Part shown: positions 16,076-23,819 of the stretch, in pieces
Position numbering within the stretch: the first letter of the stretch is position 1
How the letters are laid out: the number at the start of each line of letters is the position of its first letter
Assembly (NCBI GenBank): GCA_016931515.1
Contig: JAFGEQ010000016.1
Coordinates: forward strand, 1-32,381
Direction: 5' to 3'
Origin: a candidate division CSSED10-310 bacterium
GTDB taxonomy: Bacteria > CSSED10-310
Length of the DNA stretch: 32,381 nucleotides
The notes under the pieces: generated by a model
What the model saw: only the letters and a program-made list of their open reading frames with translations
What the model was told of the DNA's origin: nothing
The model's database searches: none
Program-made: the position numbers and the translations under genes

Positions 16076-18016
16076 ATGGCCGAATTTGCATTGGGTATCT
16101 TTCGATCGGGAAATCATTGGGGGTTTGCTGTCGTTCAGAAGAGTTATCGGCAGACTGTTGTAAAAAATACCTATAAATTTACTCTTCAATCAAACCCTGA
16201 TGATGGAATGGCCGTGATGACTGAAATGGCAGACGCCATTGGGGAGATTCTTGTTTCGGAGAAAATTCGCACGGCAAGGATTTCGCTGGGACTGGATGAA
16301 CCTAATTTTCTCTGGAACTGCCTCGATATGCCGCCCGTTTCGAGAGAGGATCTCAGGCAGATTGTGCGTTTTGATCTGGATTCGCATCTTCCGGTGGACA
16401 TGGATAAATGTCTGTTTGATGTACAAGTGCAGGAAATGGTGGAAGGTCTGAGTAACCGTGTCACTCTGTTTACCGCCTATCGTAGTATCGTGGAAGAATT
16501 ACGCGCTCTGCCCGGTTGTCTGCATTTGGTACCTGATTGTGTGACACCTGTCGATCCCGCAATTATCCGCTATGTTGATAACCTTCATCCTGCCCGGGAT
16601 GAAAAAAAGCTTCGTCTGATATTATGCAACACGGAGCCCGGTATTGAGATTATCGTTAGTCGGAAAGGACGATTTATTGCCAACCGGACAATGTCATCCG
16701 GCAACCCATGGATAAGTGATCAGAAGCCCGAAACCTATTCATCAGACGATTCATCGGACAGCAAGGAATCATCGTTATTGATCCAGACGATCAAACTGGC
16801 GTTGTTGATAAGTCATGAGTCAAGCGAGGATATAGGGGACATTTTCTATACAGGCTTGATTCCTGATGACCTTCTTGATGATCTTCGTTCGGAATTTCCG
16901 GATGTCGTTGTCAAATCTGTTTCGATAGACGGCGCAGAACAACAGCATTACGTTCAGACTGCTGCGATTTCGCTGGCCTATGAGTTATTCGAGGATGAGG
17001 AAGGCGTCAATCTCCTACCACAGGAACTCAGACCGGTTAGGAGGGATACCGGCCGAATGATTCTCGGTGCAGCAGCAGGATTACTTGTCGCATCAATGGT
17101 CCTGGTTGGAGCCAATAACTACTGGTCGACGGATCTGCATCTACTTAAAACAGAAGCGAAGATTGCGTCTCTCGAAAACAAAGTGAATCTAATCACGGAT
17201 GTCAATTTACGATTTTCAGCAACCCAGGATGCCCGGAGTTACTTTCTGGAGAAAAACATAGAATATCCTTCCTATCTGGATGTGCTTTTAGAGACAACCC
17301 GGCTTCTCCCGTCGGAAGACACGGACACACTTAAAAAGGTTTGGCTGGAGCAATTTGATATCGAAAACAGGGAATTGACTATCCGGGGTGATTCGGACTC
17401 CCCGGAAGGTATTATAACGATTCTCGAGGAATCTCCTTTGTTTGAAAAAGTGCGTTTCGATGGCACTGTCTCAGGGACACGATTTACCATCAAAGCGAAT
17501 ATTTCGAAATTGATGCGCAATGAGGATGATAATGCAGAGGCGGAATTCGGTGCGATGAGTAGTGATCAGCCGACTGGAGATGCTCCTGCAGGCTCTATGA
17601 AATCTCAATCATCAGAAACATCGGCAAAATCGACTGAAACACCTGTGAGGCCGGGGACTCAAACGGAATCAGAAAATTCGTCCATTTATCAGGGCGAAGA
17701 GAGTGAACCGGTAGAGAGAGGTCCAGCTTACCCGAGGTCCAAGCCGGGAGAGCCCGATTCGGAAACCGAAACTGAATCCACTGATTTAGAGTCTTTATCC
17801 CCCGCAGAACAGGAAGAGATGAGCGAGGAGATTCATCGGGAGGACGTTGAAGCCATGAAGGAGAATCTCTTTAATTTCATACAGGAACGCAAGGATGCGG
17901 GTGAACTCGATAAATCAGAAGAATCAACATATCAGGAACCCGAACCGGATGAAGCTGCAAGCAATTTTATCGAATTTCTCAAATCCGTTGCCGATTCAGA
18001 GAAAGAAGCGGAATAA
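16076..18016 (+). CDS. gspL: GspL-type platform protein (PilM-like/PilN-like) with long acidic C-terminal tail
   Basis: This 646-residue protein would recruit the GspE ATPase to the inner membrane. Residues 1-320 form an actin-like PilM/GspL cytoplasmic domain, with LGLDEPNFLWNCLDMPP and EDLRQIVRFDLDSHLPVDMD typical of it. A single transmembrane helix lies at about 328-346, followed by a coiled segment and a PilN/GspL-like periplasmic ferredoxin fold (about 347-478). Beyond this an unusual tail of about 166 residues (481-646) is rich in Ser, Glu, Thr and Pro, with no hydrophobic segment and a helical charged end. Typical GspL is about 400 residues. ATG at 16076 follows GGAG at 8 nt. It is followed by gspM after 2 nt. 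Confidence 0.83.
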   Translation: MAEFALGIFRSGNHWGFAVVQKSYRQTVVKNTYKFTLQSNPDDGMAVMTEMADAIGEILVSEKIRTARISLGLDEPNFLWNCLDMPPVSREDLRQIVRFDLDSHLPVDMDKCLFDVQVQEMVEGLSNRVTLFTAYRSIVEELRALPGCLHLVPDCVTPVDPAIIRYVDNLHPARDEKKLRLILCNTEPGIEIIVSRKGRFIANRTMSSGNPWISDQKPETYSSDDSSDSKESSLLIQTIKLALLISHESSEDIGDIFYTGLIPDDLLDDLRSEFPDVVVKSVSIDGAEQQHYVQTAAISLAYELFEDEEGVNLLPQELRPVRRDTGRMILGAAAGLLVASMVLVGANNYWSTDLHLLKTEAKIASLENKVNLITDVNLRFSATQDARSYFLEKNIEYPSYLDVLLETTRLLPSEDTDTLKKVWLEQFDIENRELTIRGDSDSPEGIITILEESPLFEKVRFDGTVSGTRFTIKANISKLMRNEDDNAEAEFGAMSSDQPTGDAPAGSMKSQSSETSAKSTETPVRPGTQTESENSSIYQGEESEPVERGPAYPRSKPGEPDSETETESTDLESLSPAEQEEMSEEIHREDVEAMKENLFNFIQERKDAGELDKSEESTYQEPEPDEAASNFIEFLKSVADSEKEAE

Positions 18017-18018
18017 TC

Positions 18019-18636
18019 ATGGCCGGCATTGTCAGGTATTTTAAGAATCTCTCAAAAAGAGAGCGTATGATGATCGGTATTGCTCTGGCGATTGCAGTCA
18101 TCTATGTCGCAATCGATTTTGTGATCGATCCACTGGCTGCATCCTATGAGAAGAAGAAGGAGATGCTGGAATCCCGGGAACAATTGCTTAAGAAATACGA
18201 ACATCTCATCGAAACAGCAGACAGAACACGGGATAAACTCCAGAAGATCACGGCCATTGAATCGGCCATTAGAAAAGGTCTGTTAACCGGGACAAACCCG
18301 GATCTGGCGAATGCGGAACTCCAGGGCATCGTCAAGGATATTGCAAAAAAAGCAGATATACGGTTTTCGAGAATTACGCCGGCGAAAACTGTGGAGGAAA
18401 AAGGCTTCACTCAGATAAGCTTAAAACTGCCTTTCAGCGGTTCAATCAGGCAAATAGCCAAGTTTCTATACGAGATCGAATCATCGCCTTGGATGCTTAA
18501 CATATCATCACTTTCGATACGATCACGCCGTCAGGACAAAGGTGATTTACGTGTTGAAATGGAAATCACAGCTTTCATTCGTACATCTCAAGAAGATGTA
18601 TCGGGTTCCGACCAGAAGGATTCAGAAAGTATTTAA
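18019..18636 (+). CDS. gspM: Type II secretion system protein GspM (PilO-like)
   Basis: This 205-residue bitopic inner membrane protein stabilises the GspL-GspF platform. A short basic cytoplasmic start (RYFKNLSKRERMM) precedes one transmembrane helix at about 18-37, then a coiled-coil of about 60 residues (KKKEMLESREQLLKKYEHLIE) and a ferredoxin-like periplasmic domain (about 95-185). This is the layout of GspM and PilO. Sequence identity in this family is low, so the call leans on topology and on its place between gspL and gspD. The gap from gspL is 2 nt. Confidence 0.85.
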   Translation: MAGIVRYFKNLSKRERMMIGIALAIAVIYVAIDFVIDPLAASYEKKKEMLESREQLLKKYEHLIETADRTRDKLQKITAIESAIRKGLLTGTNPDLANAELQGIVKDIAKKADIRFSRITPAKTVEEKGFTQISLKLPFSGSIRQIAKFLYEIESSPWMLNISSLSIRSRRQDKGDLRVEMEITAFIRTSQEDVSGSDQKDSESI

Positions 18637-18645
18637 GGAGGAATC

Positions 18646-20886
18646 ATGTTTTCCAGTCGCCTTATCATCTTAACCGCCTTCATAGTTGCTCTTGGAGGGT
18701 GCGCATGGTTATCGGGTGGCCCCGATTCAAGGACCTACGATCAGCCGGCAGTATCGACTCCGGATGTGTCCGGATCATCCGATACCGGTGTATCTCCCGA
18801 AAACGCGCAACCCGATGCGACAGCCACTCCAACGCCATATCCTCCCTTTACTCCTGTTCTGACATCCGGCTCGTCTGAAGCCGCGGAGGAAGTTCCGACA
18901 GCGACTCCAACCCAGCCGCCGACGTTTACTGATGAAGATATGGAACAGGTTCAGATGAATTTTGAAGATGCGTCTCTCCGGGAGATTCTTGTGTTTCTCG
19001 CCGAAATGGCGGGTTGGGATTATCTGATCAGTCCGGAAGTCGGTAACGGGACGGTCACCCTCAGAACAACAAAACCATTCCGGAAAGCCGATGTCGAGAA
19101 AGTACTGTACAGTATTCTCGATATGAATAATCTCGCGGTAACCGATGGACCAACAACGATTGATGGTCAACCCGCTTTCAAGAAAATCATTCCCAAACCC
19201 GATGCCAAACACAGTCCTGTCCAGACGCGCTTCGGCCGCGATATTTCAGGCATTCCACAGGAAGATGTCCTGGTCACTCAAATTATTGTGACCCAGTTCG
19301 TTTCACCTGATGAAATCCTGAACATTATCCGCCCGTTGATTTCTCCGGATGCCACAATCATCACGCATCCCGGGGCCAATATGATGATTATTACGGAAAC
19401 CTCCTCGAATATACGGCGGCTACTGGGAATCATTGAACTTCTGGATCAGGAAACAGCGCTGATGGAATTGGAGATTTTCCAGATCAAGTTTGCCGACGTG
19501 CAGGATATCGTATCGGTTCTTGAAAGAGTCATCTCATCAAAAGTCTCTCTCGGTTCCAAATCGGCAGCTCCGCAGCAGTCACGAAACCCTCGCTCCAAGA
19601 CACCGGTCACACAGGCCACATCGGGCGGCGGCGATATGTCGGCGATACTGATCCCAGATCCCCGCTCCAATTCCTTGATCGTTTTTGCGTTGAGGAAGGA
19701 TCTTGAGTTTATCCGGGAAATTATTTCGATTCTGGATGTGGATATCTACATCACGAAGAAGGCATACATTTATTATGTGGAGAACAGCATCGCCTCGGAT
19801 CTGGCCGGTTTACTCGAAGCGGTATTCTCCGGCAAAGACACCGGCGGTTCCACGGTTCGTCGAACGACATCGAGCCGGACTACGCAACAATCACAAGCCT
19901 TGGGAGGCAATACAATTGGCAGTGCAGCCGACATCCAGGGCGAAGTCAGCATTGTTGCTGACGAACGGACAAATTCCCTGATAATCGTCACCGCCCCCGT
20001 CAATTATCCCTACATTGAATCAACGATAAAAAAACTCGATATCATGCCGAAACAGGTGCTGATTGAAGTCCTCATTGTCGACGTTACGCTTGATGAGAGT
20101 TCGGAACTGGGAGTGTCATGGTCCATGGCCACCGAAGGATCACTGGATATTGGCGGTGAGACCCGGTATTTCGAATCGACCGTTCAGCAAACGGTCGGCG
20201 GTCCCGGCGTTGGGTTCGTATACGACCTGTTCGAAGTGGACCGTTTTCGGGCCATCATTTCAGCAAAAGCCAACGAAAATAAACTCGAAGTCTTGGCCAG
20301 TCCGCATATTCTGGTTGCCAATAATCAGCAGGCGACGATCGATGTCGGATCGGATATTCCGGTTGTCACCAATGAGACCGATGAAGGATATGATGCAGCG
20401 GGTAACAAGCGGTATAACCGGACGATTGAGTACCGGAAAACAGGAACCCTGTTGACCGTGACTCCCCACATCAATTCGGCTCAGTTCGTCAATATGGAAC
20501 TCCAGCAGGAAGTATCGAATTTATCGGAAAAAGCACTTGAGGGTATTTCATCGCCTATTATCGAAACCCGAAAAGCGACGACGTCGGTTATGATCGGCGA
20601 TGGGCAGACACTTGTTATTGGAGGATTGATTCAACGGACCCGCAATCCTTCATCGGAAGGTGTGCCCTGGTTCTACCGGATTCCATTGCTGAAATACCTC
20701 TTCGGAAAACACAAATACACGGAACGGGCTTCCGAGCTTCTGATTTTTCTGACACCCCAGGTAATAGACTCCCCTGAAGAAGCTCAGAGTGTATCTGATA
20801 AAGTTAAAAGTAAAATCAATATCGACAGAAATTTCTACGAGAGTTTCATCGGTCTTGATCAAACTCAAGGAGTGTCAATAGAATGA
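18646..20886 (+). CDS. gspD: Type II secretion outer membrane secretin GspD (lipoprotein)
   Basis: This 746-residue secretin forms the outer membrane channel. A lipoprotein signal peptide ends in LGGC with Cys19, so the protein may be self-piloting by its lipid. Residues 25-98 are a Ser/Thr/Pro-rich linker with TATPTPYPP and PTATPTQPP. An N0 domain follows (about 103-175), then repeated N-domains (about 206-275, 275-368 and 370-470), two of which carry Ser/Thr/Gln-rich loops at about 303-330 and 397-429. The secretin core is about 470-712, with VLASPHILVANNQQATIDVGSDIP and the signature VPWFYRIPLLKYLFG. ATG follows AAGGAGG at 4 nt. Secretin placement after gspM, not before gspE, departs from the classic C-D-E order. 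No gspC is adjacent. Confidence 0.93.
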   Translation: MFSSRLIILTAFIVALGGCAWLSGGPDSRTYDQPAVSTPDVSGSSDTGVSPENAQPDATATPTPYPPFTPVLTSGSSEAAEEVPTATPTQPPTFTDEDMEQVQMNFEDASLREILVFLAEMAGWDYLISPEVGNGTVTLRTTKPFRKADVEKVLYSILDMNNLAVTDGPTTIDGQPAFKKIIPKPDAKHSPVQTRFGRDISGIPQEDVLVTQIIVTQFVSPDEILNIIRPLISPDATIITHPGANMMIITETSSNIRRLLGIIELLDQETALMELEIFQIKFADVQDIVSVLERVISSKVSLGSKSAAPQQSRNPRSKTPVTQATSGGGDMSAILIPDPRSNSLIVFALRKDLEFIREIISILDVDIYITKKAYIYYVENSIASDLAGLLEAVFSGKDTGGSTVRRTTSSRTTQQSQALGGNTIGSAADIQGEVSIVADERTNSLIIVTAPVNYPYIESTIKKLDIMPKQVLIEVLIVDVTLDESSELGVSWSMATEGSLDIGGETRYFESTVQQTVGGPGVGFVYDLFEVDRFRAIISAKANENKLEVLASPHILVANNQQATIDVGSDIPVVTNETDEGYDAAGNKRYNRTIEYRKTGTLLTVTPHINSAQFVNMELQQEVSNLSEKALEGISSPIIETRKATTSVMIGDGQTLVIGGLIQRTRNPSSEGVPWFYRIPLLKYLFGKHKYTERASELLIFLTPQVIDSPEEAQSVSDKVKSKINIDRNFYESFIGLDQTQGVSIE

Positions 20887-22016
20887 AATGGCCACGCCTC
20901 TCGGATTATACAGCCGTCCGGCTGATCCTGATCGTTATGGTCAGCGTATCCATCTTTATCGCCTGCGAAGCACCGGATCCGACCGGACCGGCAGCATCAA
21001 GCCGGATCACTCTGACAACCACCCGGTCCAATCTTCCAGCGGACGGCTCGTCGACAGCCGTTATTACAGCCTATGTCCTTGACCGGAACGGGTTGGAGGC
21101 GGATGGGCCGATCTACTGGTCAACTACATGCGGTACCCTCAGTGAAGCGACCGGTACAATTTCCGGCGGATACGCCAGTGTCACATTTACGGCACCGAAT
21201 TTTGCCTGCAGTGCAGTGATAACAGCTGATGCGGTTCATGCGGTCAACAGTATCGAGGTGAATATTTATGGTTTCGGAATCGATCTGGGATCCAATCCTC
21301 AAAGTATTCCCGCTGATGGATCTTCCAAATCAGCGATTACGGCATACGTTTATAATTACTCCGGCCAACCTGCCGACGACGGGACTACCGTCAGTTTTTC
21401 AACAACCGCAGGAACACTTTCCGCCGCTTCGGCGACGACATCGGGAGGCTGGGCGGTGGTCTACCTGACAAGTTCCACCGCAGCGACGACGGCCATGGTC
21501 CGGGGCCAGGTGGAGGCGTCGGTGGCGACGACCTATGTGACATTCACCGGGAACGAAGTGGGATCGGTTACCCTCACGGCATCACCCAGTTCGGGCATTC
21601 CTGCGGATGGAGCCAGCTACTCCATCCTTCAGGCTCTCGTCAGAAAACCGGATGGAACGCCGTTGAGCGGGGTGATCGTCTCGTTTGCGACGACCCGGGG
21701 ATCGATCGAACAGTATCAGGTAACCACCGATACCAGCGGAACGGCGACGAATCGTCTCATTGCTCCATATTCAACATCGAGCACCTATGCTTACGTGACC
21801 GCTGCTGCAGGCTCCAAATCGAGCCCTCAGGTTCGTGTCGACTTTACCGGTTACAGCGGTACTCCGAATCCATCTCCGACCCCTCAGCCGACGTTTACGC
21901 GCACTCCAACCCCGACAGCCTCCTTCACTCCCACCAATACGCCTGTCAATACGGCAACGCCCACTCCCTCGGCAATACCCAATACTTCCACTCCAACAAA
22001 CACCCCGACGCCCTGA
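20883..22016 (+). CDS. Putative lipoprotein with three Ig-like (Big_1/invasin-type) domains and a Thr/Pro tail
   Basis: This 377-residue exported protein starts with a hydrophobic segment (about 12-27) ending in FIAC with Cys28, a slightly weak lipobox. Three tandem repeats follow, at about 41-129, 132-223 and 227-323. Each has the Big_1-like pattern of a short strand, PADGSS or PADGAS, then a strand ending in ITAYV or LQALV, and a G-T-L/S turn. Such domains occur in invasins and other surface proteins. Residues 327-377 are almost only Thr, Pro, Ser and Asn in TPTP-type repeats, and the protein stops there with no domain after the linker. Its ATG overlaps the gspD stop by 4 nt, so it is in the T2SS operon. 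It may be a secreted substrate or a surface accessory protein; that is inference. Confidence 0.7.
   Translation: MKWPRLSDYTAVRLILIVMVSVSIFIACEAPDPTGPAASSRITLTTTRSNLPADGSSTAVITAYVLDRNGLEADGPIYWSTTCGTLSEATGTISGGYASVTFTAPNFACSAVITADAVHAVNSIEVNIYGFGIDLGSNPQSIPADGSSKSAITAYVYNYSGQPADDGTTVSFSTTAGTLSAASATTSGGWAVVYLTSSTAATTAMVRGQVEASVATTYVTFTGNEVGSVTLTASPSSGIPADGASYSILQALVRKPDGTPLSGVIVSFATTRGSIEQYQVTTDTSGTATNRLIAPYSTSSTYAYVTAAAGSKSSPQVRVDFTGYSGTPNPSPTPQPTFTRTPTPTASFTPTNTPVNTATPTPSAIPNTSTPTNTPTP
21861..22013 (+). repeat. Low-complexity DNA coding the Thr/Pro-rich tail
   Basis: This stretch is dominated by ACN and CCN codons (Thr and Pro) encoding imperfect TPTP repeats. A similar short tract lies at 23058-23118 in the beta-helix gene, and another in the gspD linker (18820-18930). 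Such DNA is prone to length change by slippage. Confidence 0.6.
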
Positions 22017-22037
22017 TTGATTGGGGGAGATGCCTTG

Positions 22038-23489
22038 ATGAAAGGTGGACGGTTGCGCAGGAACGGAAACGGGTGGCAGGATACATCCTCTTCTATATTC
22101 ATGACGATTGCAGGACCCTGGCGGATTGCGGTGACAGCAATACTCCTTCTGTGTGGGTTTGTGAAAGCGGACACATATACGGTGGATCCATCTGAGGGCC
22201 AGACGATTCGGGACGCCCTTGATGTCGTATCCGATGGTGATGAGATTATTCTATTGGACGGTGTTTACATCGGGGAAGGAAACCGGGGTTTAACTATCCC
22301 GGTTACAGTGCTCAATCTGACGATTCGAAGCGACTCTCATGCGGCAAACTGCATTGTTGATGCGAGTTTCCAGAACAATGTAATCTACTCTCAGGGCGTC
22401 AACCTCCTGATCGAGGGGATCACATTCCGGAACGGGTATTCGGCCTATGGTGGTGCGATTCACTGCAATGGCGGCCATCTCACAGTTCGGCACTGCGAGT
22501 TTCATTGGAATGAAGCGGTTCTGGGCGGAGGTGCTCTCTGCTTGCAGAATATGACCGGTATAACGGATGTCAGTAATTGCCTGTTTGTTCAAAATTCTGC
22601 AAGTTCCGGTGGTGCCATTTTCTTAAATTTCAATGTTCAGAGCTCGATTCTTCATTGTACATTCCATAAAAATTCTGCTCCGGGATCGGCGGCCATCCAT
22701 GCGGATCATTGCAGCTGGACGGCTGTCTTGTATTCGATCCTCTGGAATGACTCCCCCATGGAGGTTTATGGAGAGAATACGACAATCGAAGTGAATCTAT
22801 GCGATATTGACCAGGATATGCCCGGTCTGAATATTCATCAGAACCCCCTCTTCGTTTCGGCAGAGTTCGGCGATCACTATCTGGCTCATCAGTATGCCGG
22901 GTACCCTCTGACCAGCCCCTGTGTTGATACCTTCAACGATTTACCGGTCGGCATGTTTCCGGTTATTTCCGATAGAACCACTTCGCCGTATCATTTCGTT
23001 GACACTGGTGATCTCGATCTGGGATATCATTATACGCCCTGGGAGGCGTTTCAAACTCCCACGCCTACAGAAACACCGACAGGGACGCCGTATCCGACGG
23101 TGACGCCCACGCCGACGCCGGCTTACACAATTGAGTTGGCGTTGACGGAAAAGGTTTTTTTTCCGGATGACCGGTTTTGGCTGGAGGTTCGGGTGAGCAA
23201 CTGGTTGAAGCAGGACAATCCGCTTCGTCTGATAGTGGTGCTGGACGTGTTTGGGCGTTACTTCATGTACCCGTCCTGGACGGAGGGATATGATTTCCAG
23301 TATGTTTCGATTCCCGTGGGTCAATCCGGAGTGACGGTACTGGATTTTCTGTGGCCGGAGGGAGCAGGCTCGGCAGCGGGTTTGTCGTTTTATGCTGCTT
23401 TCATGGACACGGATGGGGACATTGTCATTTCCGACGCGAGTGATCCATCTGCCGGTATCGCCGTGGTCGAATTCGGTTTTGCCGAGTAA
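22038..23489 (+). CDS. Secreted parallel beta-helix protein with Thr/Pro linker and novel C-terminal domain
   Basis: This 483-residue protein has a long N-terminus with a hydrophobic signal segment (about 28-44, ending FVKA). Residues 45-330 are a right-handed beta-helix with repeats such as GGAIHCNGGHLTVRHCEFHWN and GGAIFLNFNVQSSILHCTFHKN, like those of pectate-lyase-fold and polymorphic outer membrane proteins. It ends in DLGYHY, which resembles the end of CAQ-type repeat proteins. A Thr/Pro linker (340-361) leads to a C-terminal domain of about 120 residues (363-483) with YPSWTE and WPEGAGS. The same domain ends the nearby M6 protease. ATG at 22038 follows GGGGGAG at about 8 nt; ATG at 22101 would give a shorter signal peptide. 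I see no polysaccharide lyase active site, so no enzyme activity is claimed. Confidence 0.75.
   Translation: MKGGRLRRNGNGWQDTSSSIFMTIAGPWRIAVTAILLLCGFVKADTYTVDPSEGQTIRDALDVVSDGDEIILLDGVYIGEGNRGLTIPVTVLNLTIRSDSHAANCIVDASFQNNVIYSQGVNLLIEGITFRNGYSAYGGAIHCNGGHLTVRHCEFHWNEAVLGGGALCLQNMTGITDVSNCLFVQNSASSGGAIFLNFNVQSSILHCTFHKNSAPGSAAIHADHCSWTAVLYSILWNDSPMEVYGENTTIEVNLCDIDQDMPGLNIHQNPLFVSAEFGDHYLAHQYAGYPLTSPCVDTFNDLPVGMFPVISDRTTSPYHFVDTGDLDLGYHYTPWEAFQTPTPTETPTGTPYPTVTPTPTPAYTIELALTEKVFFPDDRFWLEVRVSNWLKQDNPLRLIVVLDVFGRYFMYPSWTEGYDFQYVSIPVGQSGVTVLDFLWPEGAGSAAGLSFYAAFMDTDGDIVISDASDPSAGIAVVEFGFAE
23124..23489 (+). other. Region coding the shared C-terminal domain (copy in the beta-helix protein)
   Basis: This codes residues 363-483 of the beta-helix protein. 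Landmarks are LEVRVSN, LIVVLDVFGRYFMYPSWTE, VSIPVG, FLWPEGAGS and LSFYAAF. It aligns over its length with residues 802-915 of the M6 protease (opposite strand, 23823-24164). I do not recognise the domain. Confidence 0.7.
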
Positions 23490-23763
23490 TCCTCACTTTT
23501 TTCAATTTGGAATAGACATGATCGATGAAATCGTCAGAAGTGAATGCTTCTTCGAGAGGATCACTTAATCATTGCCGGATCGAAATCTGATCATTTTTAG
23601 GCACGCGATTGACCTTGTCAGCGTTGTAATCCGGATTGTCCTGAGATTCGGATTTGCTTTTTCGATATATGATGATGGAATCGAGGAGCTGCCGGTCCCG
23701 AAGCGGGATGATGCACAAGTCTGCGAAAATAGAGGGTTCTGATATCACAAAGGAAGCAGGAAC
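23490..23763 (+). other. Intergenic region between two convergent genes, no supported gene
   Basis: No convincing coding region is seen. A 56-codon frame from TTG 23572 to 23742 lacks a usable ribosome site. A 6 bp inverted repeat (AAGTGA/TCACTT at 23538-23566) has no following T-run, so I see no clear terminator for the plus-strand operon here. Confidence 0.5.
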
Positions 23764-23790
23764 AAAAAAACCGGCCCGTTTCCGGGCCGG
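23764..23790 (-). terminator. Rho-independent terminator of the M6 protease gene
   Basis: On the minus strand, an 8 bp GC-only stem (CCGGCCCG/CGGGCCGG, 23771-23790) with a 4 nt loop is followed directly by seven T residues (23770-23764). It lies 30 nt after the protease stop codon. On the plus strand no T-run follows, so it acts in one direction. Confidence 0.9.
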
Positions 23791-23819
23791 AGAAATCTAT
23801 CTAAATCTTTCGAAAGTAA

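Noticed and set aside
22014-22040. Possible frameshift joining the Thr/Pro-tailed lipoprotein to the beta-helix gene
   Set aside because: The beta-helix gene has its own ribosome site, start codon and signal peptide. No PSWTE-type domain is found in other frames after the tail.
23538-23566. Terminator for the plus-strand T2SS operon (AAGTGA/TCACTT)
   Set aside because: The stem is only 6 bp with a 17 nt loop and there is no T-run after it.
23572-23742. A 56-codon plus-strand frame starting at TTG, with a hydrophobic first half
   Set aside because: There is no ATG or GTG start and no properly spaced Shine-Dalgarno, and no similarity is recognised. Chance is more likely.
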